Positions 30,082-37,013 of a stretch of DNA of 64,000 nucleotides are shown here, in pieces. Below the pieces are notes generated by a model. It made no database searches, was not told the origin of the DNA, and worked only from the letters and a program-made list of their open reading frames with translations. Origin of the DNA: Gimesia chilikensis (lineage in GTDB: Bacteria; Planctomycetota; Planctomycetia; Planctomycetales; Planctomycetaceae); assembly GCF_008329715.1 (NCBI RefSeq), contig NZ_VTSR01000020.1:1-64000 (forward strand), written 5' to 3'. Every line of letters starts with the position of its first letter. Positions within the stretch are counted from its first letter, which is position 1. A program made the translations under genes and the position numbers.

Positions 30082-30951
30082 TCAGTTTTTCCCAGCCATC
30101 CCCACCACGCGATGGAAGTGCAGTTCCACCTCGCGATCCACGACCCGGCGAACTCCTTCGACCAGGCACTCGGGCTCATGTTCGGTCTCCCCGATCCGCT
30201 TGATCTCTTTCAGCGAAGTTCCCGGTGCCACCGTAAACGCGTTCTGATGAATAATCTGATTGCCCGCATCCAGTTCCGGAATGATGAAATGAATCGTGGC
30301 CCCGAAGGTCAGCATATGATGGCTAAAAGCATCTTCATAAGGCTGGAAACCGGGATAGGACGGCAGCAGACCGTGGTGCAGATTGATGATGCGGCCGCCG
30401 GCGAAACTCCAGCAGATCCCGGGGGGCAGCACCCGCATGTACCGGGCCAGGAGCACGTAGTCAACTTCGTATGAATCGAACAGCGACACCATCTGATCGT
30501 AGTCCGGGTTCCCCCGCTCGTCGCCGATGTTATGAAAGTCCAGTCCATGCTCAGTCGCCAGCGACTGGCAGCGATCCCGGTTGCCGATGATCACCGCCGG
30601 CTCTGCCTGGATGACACCGGACTTGATCGCATCAAGAACCGCTGCAGCAGGCTCACTGCGATAAGTCGTACAGATCGCGATCCGGGGAGGACGATCGTGC
30701 TCCTCTCGCGCCCAGACGCGTAAGGTCAGCCCCTTCTGCGCACCGATCTGCATGATCCGTTCCCGGAGCACCGCGATCGGCTCCACATCAACGGGCCAGT
30801 CGATACGCAGCAGCATGGCAAACAGGCGTTCTGAATCATGGTCATACATCTGGATTTCATGAATATTGGCCCCCACACCGGTCACATAGTGCACGATGGG
30901 ATCTGCTAATCCGCGATTGTCCGGCCCGACGGCTGTGATAGTAACTTGCAT
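30082..30951 (-). CDS. purU: Formyltetrahydrofolate deformylase
   Basis: 289 aa, the family's normal length. Splits 10-formyl-THF into formate and THF, supplying formate for purine synthesis and balancing one-carbon pools. N-terminal ACT domain (about 1-80; TITAVGPDNRGLADPI) and a C-terminal formyltransferase domain with LARYMRVLPP, the catalytic Asn/His in INLHHGLLPS, GATIHF, and Asp in ELDAGNQI. It is cytoplasmic and a single gene. Confidence 0.93.
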   Translation of the reverse strand: MQVTITAVGPDNRGLADPIVHYVTGVGANIHEIQMYDHDSERLFAMLLRIDWPVDVEPIAVLRERIMQIGAQKGLTLRVWAREEHDRPPRIAICTTYRSEPAAAVLDAIKSGVIQAEPAVIIGNRDRCQSLATEHGLDFHNIGDERGNPDYDQMVSLFDSYEVDYVLLARYMRVLPPGICWSFAGGRIINLHHGLLPSYPGFQPYEDAFSHHMLTFGATIHFIIPELDAGNQIIHQNAFTVAPGTSLKEIKRIGETEHEPECLVEGVRRVVDREVELHFHRVVGMAGKN

Positions 30952-31126
30952 GACTCAAACTGCTTTCCTGAATTCCCGGTTCTTTCAGACTCCGATTTAA
31001 ATCGTTGAAAACCCATCTTAAATGTATCCCACCGAGTGACCGCTCACCGCGATTTATCAAAGCCTGGCTTAAAAACGTCCTGTTGCTCCTGAAATCATAT
31101 TCAATTTACGGTTTTGTCGGAATTCT

Positions 31127-31169
31127 GAAACACGATTTGTAAAGCGGTGTTCAGATCTCTTTACAAAAA
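31127..31169 (+). promoter_or_regulatory. Palindromic upstream box, copy 1
   Basis: GAAACAC, then ATTTGTAAAG and CTTTACAAA as inverted arms around GTGTTCAGATC. A close copy lies at 32018-32058. Both are about 130 bp upstream of a sigma-54-type promoter, the usual place for an enhancer-binding protein site. Confidence 0.5.
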
Positions 31170-31295
31170 TCGCTGACCTCAACACTTCGCCCGCTCAATC
31201 CCGTCCTGTAACTCGTCCCCTAAACTACGTATCTCTAACTGATTACAGCCTCCCCACTGACGGATGCCTCTTGCGATCCTCAAATCTGAAAGATC

Positions 31296-31311
31296 TGGCA
31301 CGATCTCTGCA
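31296..31311 (+). promoter_or_regulatory. Sigma-54 promoter, pilin copy 1
   Basis: TGGCACGATCTCTGCA: TGGCAC, five bases, CTGCA, with GG and GC ten bases apart as sigma-54 requires. Confidence 0.65.
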
Positions 31312-31567
31312 ATCGTTACAACCGGTAAAGAGGTCAAGTTCAGAATAACTGATTTCTTCCCTGTATCTGGATTTAGAATGAACCGGTAACAATCCAGTCC
31401 TGGGATGCTGGCAGTTCCTGTCAGCAGATGCGATTCGACACTCAATCGAATCGCTGCTGTCACCCCGGCTTCAGCCCCCGGGGGAATTCTGAACCGACCT
31501 TGATGTCTCTCCCGATTCTGAAATGAATCAAAACAAAACTCTCTATCTCAACAGAGGAACTCAAACA

Positions 31568-31897
31568 ATGTGGAAACAATTTTTAAATGACGAAGCTGGT
31601 TTCGTGATCTCTGCGGAACTGGTACTGGTACTGACCATCGCTGTCTTGGCCATGATTGTCGGCCTGAGCGAAGTTGCTGTCGCTGTAAACACTGAACTGA
31701 ACGATATTTCAAACGCAATCGGAGCCCTTAATCAAAGCTATGCCTACACAGGTTTCCTGGGGAACGGCGGGAAATCAAAGAGCTATTACGCCGGTTCACG
31801 ATTTGAAGATGCTGTCGATGACTGCGACTTGAACACGACCTGTGATCTGGTTACCGGAGTTCAGTTTGTCACTGCCAGCGAAGCCACCATCAGATAA
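31568..31897 (+). CDS. Flp-like pilin paralog 1
   Basis: 109 aa from the ATG at 31568 (AGAGGA upstream; a frame extension from 31523 is discarded). Short basic/acidic leader W-K-Q-F-L-N-D-E-A-G, then FVISAELVLVLTIAVLAMIV, a single long hydrophobic helix, VNTELNDISNAIG, a variable middle, and DDCDLNTTCD near the end. This layout is that of a type IVb (Flp) prepilin: leader cut after Gly, Glu early in the helix. The two Cys could form a disulfide. Likely exported and either assembled into a fibre or membrane-held. First of nine tandem copies, with its own sigma-54-type promoter and terminator. Confidence 0.8.
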   Translation: MWKQFLNDEAGFVISAELVLVLTIAVLAMIVGLSEVAVAVNTELNDISNAIGALNQSYAYTGFLGNGGKSKSYYAGSRFEDAVDDCDLNTTCDLVTGVQFVTASEATIR

Positions 31898-31938
31898 GTC
31901 TGACTGAGTACGTTAAGCTTGAGAGCTGATCGAGACGG

Positions 31939-31970
31939 ACACCGGGAGAGAACCTTCTCTTCCGGTGTTT
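31939..31970 (+). terminator. Terminator after pilin copy 1
   Basis: ACACCGG-AGAGAA pairs with TTCTCT-CCGGTGT around a 2-nt loop, then TT. A very stable stem with a short T-run. Confidence 0.65.
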
Positions 31971-32017
31971 GATTCCACAGACCGAATTTTCTGGAACGGC
32001 ACATTTGTTGTTTTTTT

Positions 32018-32058
32018 GAAACACCATTTGTAAAGCCGTGTTTCAGATTCCTTACACT
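32018..32058 (+). promoter_or_regulatory. Palindromic upstream box, copy 2
   Basis: GAAACACCATTTGTAAAGCC, then GTGTTTCAGAT and CTTACACTT. It matches the box at 31127 at most positions. GAAACAC and GTGTTTC are exact inverted arms. Confidence 0.5.
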
Positions 32059-32187
32059 TCTTGCCCTCCCTTCCTGCTGAACATTGTCATGCCATCCGCA
32101 GTTTTCAGCGATAAACTGCAACAATAAAAGGTGTTAGTAACAAGATTCCTTGTTTACGAGTTCTACCGTTTATAAAGATTCTGCCTT

Positions 32188-32203
32188 CGGCATGTCCTGT
32201 GCA
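32188..32203 (+). promoter_or_regulatory. Sigma-54 promoter, pilin copies 2-3
   Basis: CGGCATGTCCTGTGCA: GG and GC ten bases apart. The -24 half is weaker than in the others. It sits 130 bp after the palindromic box, the same spacing as for copy 1. Confidence 0.5.
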
Positions 32204-32491
32204 AACATCATAACCCTGCATACAGGAATTGTGTAATCGGACCTTTAGCAATAGGGGTTTGAGTCATCTAGTGAGTTCAGAGTGAACCGGTTCTCTGAAT
32301 TTCACCCTGCATGACAACCAGTTCCTGGCCAGCAACGGTCTGGTACAGCCACTCGGGCTGTATTGATTCCCGTTGGGCTTGTGCATAAGTGGTGACGCAC
32401 GCGGCGTGACTGCTGACTCTCACGATGACTGATATCTCGATCAGGATCGGAATTAATCTCTTACTCTCAAGTAAAAACAAGGAACTCTGAC

Positions 32492-32830
32492 ATGATGAAT
32501 CAATTCTGGAATGACGAAGCTGGTTTCGTAATTTCTGCGGAACTCGTTCTCGTTCTCACCATCGCTGTGCTGGCCATGATTGTTGGTCTGAGCGAAGTTG
32601 CTGTTGCTGTAAACACTGAGCTGAACGATATTTCAAATGCAATCGGCGCTCTGAACCAGAGCTATGCCTACACTGGTTTCGCAGGAACTGGTTCTGGCGG
32701 TGGAAAATCCAAGAGCTTCTACGCCGGTTCTACTTTCTCAGACGCTACCGATGACTGCGACCTGAACACCACTTGCGATCTCGTAACTGGTGCTGGTGCT
32801 GTTACCGCTTCTGAGTCAACCACTCCGTAA
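32492..32830 (+). CDS. Flp-like pilin paralog 2
   Basis: 112 aa; AAGGAACTCTGAC before the ATG. Leader MMNQFWNDEAG, then the same helix as copy 1, a Gly-rich variable middle (AGTGSGGGKSKSFYAGS) and DDCDLNTTCDLVTG. The tail ends in ASESTTP, like copies 7 and 8. It is followed by a terminator and then copy 3. Confidence 0.8.
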   Translation: MMNQFWNDEAGFVISAELVLVLTIAVLAMIVGLSEVAVAVNTELNDISNAIGALNQSYAYTGFAGTGSGGGKSKSFYAGSTFSDATDDCDLNTTCDLVTGAGAVTASESTTP

Positions 32831-32854
32831 TCCGGATTCGGTTACATCAGTAAA

Positions 32855-32895
32855 TCCAGGCTCTGTTCGGGACATACCTGGACAGAGCTTTTTTC
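32855..32895 (+). terminator. Terminator between pilin copies 2 and 3
   Basis: CCAGGCTCTGT pairs with the CTGGACAGAGC side, then six T. It leaves only about 20 bp before the next start, so copy 3 may depend on read-through. Confidence 0.75.
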
Positions 32896-32913
32896 ATGAA
32901 GGGCCTGACTACA

Positions 32914-33249
32914 ATGAAAAATTTCTGGAATGACGAAGCTGGTTTCGTAATCTCTGCGGAACTCGTTCTCGTGCTGACCATCGCTGTACTGGCCATGATC
33001 GTCGGACTCAGTGAAGTCGCGGTTGCCGTGAACACGGAATTGAATGACATTTCCAATGCCATCGGCGTACTGAATCAGAGCTATGCTTATACCGGTTTTT
33101 CAAGTGTTTCACCCATCGGTGAAAAAGTGAAAAGCTCTTACTCTGGTTCAAGCTTCATAGATGCTGTCGATGATTGTGACCTCAATACGACATGTGACCT
33201 CGTGACAGGCGTTGCAGCCGTCACTGCTTCTGAAGCTACGACACCGTAA
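32914..33249 (+). CDS. Flp-like pilin paralog 3
   Basis: 111 aa from the ATG at 32914, chosen by alignment with the other copies; an in-frame ATG at 32896 lies in the terminator region. Leader MKNFWNDEAG, the conserved helix, a variable middle (SSVSPIGEKVKSSYSGS) and DDCDLNTTCDLVTG. Its C-terminal part and downstream flank are closest to the decayed copy at 33550-33776. Confidence 0.8.
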   Translation: MKNFWNDEAGFVISAELVLVLTIAVLAMIVGLSEVAVAVNTELNDISNAIGVLNQSYAYTGFSSVSPIGEKVKSSYSGSSFIDAVDDCDLNTTCDLVTGVAAVTASEATTP

Positions 33250-33278
33250 TTTCAGAATAGATTTCTACAACTGATTCT

Positions 33279-33338
33279 GGCTCTGTTTGGGATGATCCTG
33301 GCTCTTTACGGGACATTCCCCGAACAGAGCCTTTTTTT
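33279..33338 (+). terminator. Terminator after pilin copy 3
   Basis: GGCTCTGTTTGGG pairs with CCCCGAACAGAGCC across a loop, followed by seven T. Confidence 0.8.
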
Positions 33339-33549
33339 ATGGATAGCGGATTGATGCGTGAAATGAATATTAGAAAAACCGGTAGTTGAGATCAGGGAGA
33401 ACTGGTAGAGACCCGCGAGGCCCGGGCGATCAGCGTGGGCCATTTTCAAGTCGTCGTCGCGGTCTACACCCCGATCCCATGCTCTCTCTGAGACCTGCGG
33501 TTCTCCGAACTGAAACCATCGCTGCATGAGAAATCGTGCTGCCCGTTGC

Positions 33550-33776
33550 TGGATAAGCGAAATCGATGTTGCGAATCGGATTCCCGCTTTTCAGATGTAA
33601 TTTTGATTTTGACCTTTATTAAACGAGTGACCTGGTAACGCGCAGCGCTGCCGTTTCCATTGCTGATTCTGCAAAATCGCAGTTTCAGATTGAACAACAG
33701 ACACAACTGACTCTGGCTCTATTTGGGATAGCCCCGACACCGCGCGGGACCATCCTGATTAGAGCCTTTTTTATTT
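33550..33776 (+). pseudogene. Decayed pilin-like gene copy
   Basis: From about 33578 the sequence aligns with the end of the live pilin genes. GGATTCCCGCTT-TTCAG matches the G-S-R-F-S codons. 33604-33639 reads D-F-D-L-Y-stop-T-S-D-L-V-T where live copies have D-C-D-L-N-T-T-C-D-L-V-T. Next come GCTGCCGTT and GCTGATTCT, for A-A-V-x-x-A-x-S after a one-base shift. The 3' flank (TTTCAGATT, ACAACTGACTCTGGCTCT) matches that of copy 3, including the terminator. Both Cys codons are lost. The conserved N-terminal helix is not recognisable upstream. Confidence 0.7.
33715..33776 (+). terminator. Terminator retained after the decayed pilin copy
   Basis: GGCTCTA pairs with TAGAGCC, then six T. It resembles the terminator at 33279 in sequence although no intact gene precedes it. 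Confidence 0.7.
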
Positions 33777-33897
33777 GGCCATGCTGAAATTTCAGCGTGG
33801 GTCTGCAAATGCAAATTTCGCAGTCCACTCCCATGGAGTCATGCGACTGCGCACTGAAACCTTGAGAGTGAGAGAAAGAGAGAGTGTGTTTTTTTCA

Positions 33898-33915
33898 GGA
33901 CTCCGCGCGGAGTCC
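33898..33915 (+). promoter_or_regulatory. Perfect palindrome before pilin copy 4
   Basis: GGACTCCGCGCGGAGTCC, 18 bp, 32 bp before the start codon. Similar hairpins precede copies 5 and 6. It may be an RNA hairpin in the leader or a terminator. Confidence 0.5.
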
Positions 33916-33947
33916 ATGCTGAACTGTTTTTTTGAAAGGGCTGAAAG

Positions 33948-34277
33948 ATGAAAGCGTTATGGAATGAGGAACACGGATTTGTAATTTCTGCGGAACTGGT
34001 ACTGGTGATGACCATCGCCGTGCTGGCCATGATTGTCGGACTCAGTGAAGTCGCGGTCGCGGTCAACACAGAACTGAATGACATCTCCAATGCCATCGGA
34101 TCACTGAACCAGAGTTACGCCTACACCGGATTCCTGGGAAGTGGCGGTAAAACCAAAAGTGGTTATACCGGATCCAGTTTCATTGATGCCACGGATGACT
34201 GCGACCTGAATACGACCTGTGATCTGGTGGGCGGCCTGCGCAGCGCCACTCCGGAAAGTGGTGCTTCTCCCAAGTAG
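33948..34277 (+). CDS. Flp-like pilin paralog 4
   Basis: 109 aa; AAAGGGCTGAAAG before the ATG. Leader MKALWNEEHG, helix with LVMTIAV instead of LVLTIAV, variable middle (GSGGKTKSGYTGS), and DDCDLNTTCDLV with a distinct tail (GGLRSATPESGASPK). Copies 4, 5 and 6 form a tight subgroup. The first 150 bp or so of 4 and 5 differ at only a few bases. Confidence 0.8.
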   Translation: MKALWNEEHGFVISAELVLVMTIAVLAMIVGLSEVAVAVNTELNDISNAIGSLNQSYAYTGFLGSGGKTKSGYTGSSFIDATDDCDLNTTCDLVGGLRSATPESGASPK

Positions 34278-34295
34278 TACCTGGAGAGTCGCTTT

Positions 34296-34316
34296 CCCGG
34301 ACCTCGCGCCGGGTCC
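34296..34316 (+). promoter_or_regulatory. Hairpin before pilin copy 5
   Basis: CCCGG and CCGGG arms around ACCTCGCG, in the short gap after copy 4. Counterpart of the palindrome at 33898. Confidence 0.4.
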
Positions 34317-34347
34317 ACTTTAAACATTCTTTTTAAAGGGCTGAATA

Positions 34348-34680
34348 ATGAAAGCGTTATGGAATGACGAACACGGATTCGTAATTTCTGCGGAACTGGT
34401 ACTGGTGATGACCATCGCCGTGCTGGCCATGATTGTCGGACTCAGTGAAGTCGCGGTCGCGGTCAACACAGAACTGAATGACATCTCCAATGCCATCGGG
34501 TCACTGAACCAGAGCTATATCTACTCCGGATTCAGCAGTTTCGATGCTGCTTCTGAAAAGGAGAAAAGTTACTACCTGGGCTCCCGCTTCAGTGACTCCA
34601 CGGATGACTGTGACCTGAACACGACTTGTGATCTGGTCGCGACAAGTCTCATCGGCTCTGAAGGTAGTCGCCGGGAATAG
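34348..34680 (+). CDS. Flp-like pilin paralog 5
   Basis: 110 aa; AAAGGGCTGAATA before the ATG. Leader MKALWNDEHG. The helix region is almost identical in DNA to copy 4, then it diverges sharply in the middle (SSFDAASEKEKSYYLGS). The tail is ATSLIGSEGSRRE. Conserved start and changed middle suggest duplication or gene conversion limited to the 5' half. Probably co-transcribed with copies 4 and 6. Confidence 0.8.
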   Translation: MKALWNDEHGFVISAELVLVMTIAVLAMIVGLSEVAVAVNTELNDISNAIGSLNQSYIYSGFSSFDAASEKEKSYYLGSRFSDSTDDCDLNTTCDLVATSLIGSEGSRRE

Positions 34681-34693
34681 TTCGAGAGTTTTC

Positions 34694-34711
34694 GGATCCA
34701 GTGTGGGATCC
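34694..34711 (+). promoter_or_regulatory. Hairpin before pilin copy 6
   Basis: GGATCC, six bases, GGATCC, 32 bp before the start codon; third member of the hairpin set before copies 4-6. Confidence 0.4.
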
Positions 34712-34742
34712 ATTTCTATTTAAATTTTGAAAGGGCTGAACA

Positions 34743-35066
34743 ATGAGAGCGTTATGGAATGATGAGCACGGATTTGTAATTTCCGCGGAACTGGTACTGG
34801 TGATGACCATTGCCGTACTGGCCATGATCGTCGGACTCAGTGAAGTTGCGGTCGCAGTTAACACCGAACTGAACGATGTCTCGAATGCCATCGGGTCGCT
34901 GAACCAGAGCTACGCTTACACCGGGTTTCTGGGAAGTGGCGGTAAAATCAAAAGCGGGTACACCGGATCCCGTTTCACCGATGCGACTGATGATTGCGAT
35001 CTGAATACCACCTGTGATCTGGTCGCGACCAGACTCATCACATCAGAATCTGCTGCCGACCGGTAG
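34743..35066 (+). CDS. Flp-like pilin paralog 6
   Basis: 107 aa; AAAGGGCTGAACA before the ATG. Leader MRALWNDEHG; helix as in copies 4 and 5; NDVSNAIG instead of NDISNAIG. Variable middle GSGGKIKSGYTGS is close to copy 4, and the tail ATRLITSESAADR is close to copy 5. It looks like a mosaic of its two neighbours. Last gene before a strong hairpin. Confidence 0.8.
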   Translation: MRALWNDEHGFVISAELVLVMTIAVLAMIVGLSEVAVAVNTELNDVSNAIGSLNQSYAYTGFLGSGGKIKSGYTGSRFTDATDDCDLNTTCDLVATRLITSESAADR

Positions 35067-35117
35067 GCGCAGAGAGACAAGCTGAATAACTGGCACAGCC
35101 AGTATTATCCCTAAACT

Positions 35118-35170
35118 CGGGGCTCTGCAGCATTTACAACGACTGCAGAGTCCCGATGTTTAAAAAAAAA
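35118..35170 (+). terminator. Hairpin after pilin copy 6
   Basis: CGGGGCTCTGCAG pairs with CTGCAGAGTCCCG, loop of 12, followed by GTTT and a run of nine A. Strong stem, poor T-run. Confidence 0.6.
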
Positions 35171-35388
35171 CTCATCGTGTAGCCCCCTGGTTTTACAGAG
35201 TGTTCAGATCCATTGATAAATTCTGTTGCCGGAAATCAACCAACCGGACTTTTCCCGATCCGGATCCTATTTTGTGGCTGATTACTGTAAATAGTCATTT
35301 GACCTACAGTTATAGCGATTACACATCCGCGTTTCCTTCCCACCACCGCCCCTGATGCCCCCCGGCAACATCCCCGTCCGTCCGTTTC

Positions 35389-35404
35389 TGGCACACCTGC
35401 TGCG
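35389..35404 (+). promoter_or_regulatory. Sigma-54 promoter, pilin copies 7-8
   Basis: TGGCACACCTGCTGCG: TGGCAC, five bases, CTGCG; GG and GC ten bases apart. Confidence 0.6.
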
Positions 35405-35852
35405 TTATGTACCTGCCGTAACCGAAACGAAAATAAAATTCAAAACTGAAAAGAAACAATCGATTCGCAGCGTTGTGACCCGTGTTGAGGCTTCTTCAAA
35501 TTCTTGCGACTTGTCCCCGAGAGAAGAAGAGAAGCAACTGCATTGCATGAAGGTGAGAGAGCATTCAATGCGTATGGTGTCCACGACATCATGACTGGGC
35601 TTCCTTTGCTCCGCGGGTCATAACGTGCGTTTTAACAATATTTTAAGCCTACAAATCTGCAGTTTGTGCCGTGAAATGCACCGGCCAGTGCATTCCACAA
35701 CTGTGCCTGAGTGGAGCGTTGTCTCCGAATTGGGTCACGACCTGGTTATCGCGTCCGCTTTAGCCAGCAATTAGTCGCGGAAGGTTTCCCCAGGGAGCCC
35801 CTTCTGCAAATCCGTCTCTCATTAAAAGTTTAAAACCAAGGAACTCACTAGA

Positions 35853-36182
35853 ATGTTAAATCAACTTTGGAACGATGAAGCAGGTTTCGTAATTTCAGCC
35901 GAACTGGTACTCGTACTGACCATCGCTGTTCTGGCTATGATCGTTGGCCTGAGCGAAGTCGCTGTTGCTGTCAACACTGAACTGAACGACATTTCAAACG
36001 CAATCGGATCTCTGAACCAGAGCTACGCCTACACCGGCTTCGCTGGAACTGGCGGAAAGAACAAAAGCCACTACGCTGGTTCAATGTTCAACGACGCTGT
36101 TGATGACTGTGACCTGAACACAACTTGTGACCTGGTTACCGGCACAACCGCTGTTACTGCTTCAGAAAGCGTAACTCCGTAA
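35853..36182 (+). CDS. Flp-like pilin paralog 7
   Basis: 109 aa; CAAGGAACTCACTAGA before the ATG. Leader MLNQLWNDEAG, standard helix, middle AGTGGKNKSHYAGS, then DDCDLNTTCDLVTG and ASESVTP. Most like copy 2, from the unit with the similar AAGGAACTC ribosome-binding site. Followed by a strong terminator and copy 8. Confidence 0.8.
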   Translation: MLNQLWNDEAGFVISAELVLVLTIAVLAMIVGLSEVAVAVNTELNDISNAIGSLNQSYAYTGFAGTGGKNKSHYAGSMFNDAVDDCDLNTTCDLVTGTTAVTASESVTP

Positions 36183-36207
36183 TTTGATCTCTCATCAAAA
36201 TTACACG

Positions 36208-36241
36208 CTCTGCCCGGATTCATCCGGGCAGAGTTTTTTTT
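36208..36241 (+). terminator. Terminator between pilin copies 7 and 8
   Basis: CTCTGCCCGGA and TCCGGGCAGAG form an 11-bp perfect stem with a 4-nt loop, then eight T. Confidence 0.9.
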
Positions 36242-36260
36242 CTCACAAAGGGGATAAATC

Positions 36261-36599
36261 ATGTTGCGGGCCTTATGGAAAGATGAACGTGGATTTGTCA
36301 TCTCAGCGGAACTGGTACTCGTGCTGACCATCGCTGTCCTGGCAATGATTGTGGGATTGAGTGAAGTCGCGGTCGCGGTCAACACGGAACTCAACGATGT
36401 TTCCAATGCGATTGGCGCTCTGAATCAAAGTTATGCTTATACCGGTTATGCGGCGACTGCCACTTGTGACGGTAAACACAAAAGCTATGTTGCAGGTTCC
36501 CTGTTCAATGACAATGCAGATGACTGCGATTTGAACACGACCTGTGATCTGGTGACCGGCACCAATGCAGTGACGGCTTCCGAAAGCGTCACACCCTGA
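36261..36599 (+). CDS. Flp-like pilin paralog 8
   Basis: 112 aa; AAAGGGGATAAATC before the ATG. Leader MLRALWKDERG, conserved helix, middle AATATCDGKHKSYVAGS with one extra Cys, then DDCDLNTTCDLVTG and ASESVTP. The third Cys breaks the two-Cys pattern of the other copies except copy 9. Confidence 0.8.
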   Translation: MLRALWKDERGFVISAELVLVLTIAVLAMIVGLSEVAVAVNTELNDVSNAIGALNQSYAYTGYAATATCDGKHKSYVAGSLFNDNADDCDLNTTCDLVTGTNAVTASESVTP

Positions 36600-36638
36600 T
36601 CTGTTCCGCTATCGAGCGAACATGAATTTCAGACACTC

Positions 36639-36671
36639 AGAACCGATGGGACGTCCAGCGGTTCTTTTTTT
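36639..36671 (+). terminator. Terminator after pilin copy 8
   Basis: AGAACC pairs with GGTTCT across 15 nt, then a run of T. Confidence 0.7.
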
Positions 36672-36849
36672 ACGCTTCGTCCTGCTTACACTTTGTTTAA
36701 ACTTTCTGTTCAACCCTGTTAACAGATTTCGAAATCCGTCCTGTGTGGTTTGACCAGGTCTGACGACGAGTCACTTCTTCCTAAATCATTTCTATATCAG
36801 CAGATACACTTTCACCATCCCTGCCCTTCACTGGCACTTCCCGGTGAAC

Positions 36850-36865
36850 TGGCACGCCTCCTGCA
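36850..36865 (+). promoter_or_regulatory. Sigma-54 promoter, pilin copy 9
   Basis: TGGCACGCCTCCTGCA: TGGCAC, five bases, CTGCA; the same -24 and -12 words as the promoter of copy 1. Confidence 0.65.
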
Positions 36866-37013
36866 TTAATGCGAGGCAGGCAGATCAGTTTGAGTTAAAT
36901 CACTCAAGCCCTCTGCTGAAAAAATTACTCTCTCACAATCAATCTCTCTCACATAGCTGTTCATGATCGCAAGTCGGGACAGCGCACACTACCAAAGTTA
37001 AGGGGACTCTCTC

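Larger units (their letters stand above)
30952..31567. other. Control region upstream of pilin-like copy 1
   Basis: 616 bp with no gene. It carries a palindromic box (31127-31169), a sigma-54-type promoter (31296-31311) and a 257-bp leader before the first pilin-like gene. Small open frames here look random. Confidence 0.65.
31898..32491. other. Control region upstream of pilin-like copy 2
   Basis: 594 bp: terminator of copy 1, a second palindromic box, a sigma-54-type promoter and a leader of about 290 bp. No gene seen. Confidence 0.65.
33250..33947. other. Region between pilin copies 3 and 4
   Basis: 698 bp with terminator, a decayed pilin copy with its terminator, and then about 170 bp leading to copy 4. 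A weak sigma-54-like match, TGGGTCTGCAAATGCA, lies at 33798-33813. 33340-33549 shows nothing recognisable. Confidence 0.6.
35067..35852. other. Control region upstream of pilin-like copy 7
   Basis: 786 bp: hairpin after copy 6, a partial relative of the palindromic box (35193-35228, TTTTACAGAGTGTTCAGATC), a sigma-54-type promoter (35389-35404) and a long leader. A 79-codon frame at 35355 overlaps the promoter and is not taken as a gene. Confidence 0.6.
36600..37013. other. Control region upstream of pilin-like copy 9
   Basis: 414 bp: terminator of copy 8, a stretch with two short palindromes (GTTTAAAC, TGTTAACA, 36690-36725), a sigma-54-type promoter and a 149-bp leader. No gene seen. Confidence 0.6.

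Noticed and set aside
35355-35594. 79-codon plus-strand frame between pilin copies 6 and 7
   Set aside because: It covers the sigma-54-type promoter, lacks a ribosome-binding site and shows no pilin or other protein features.
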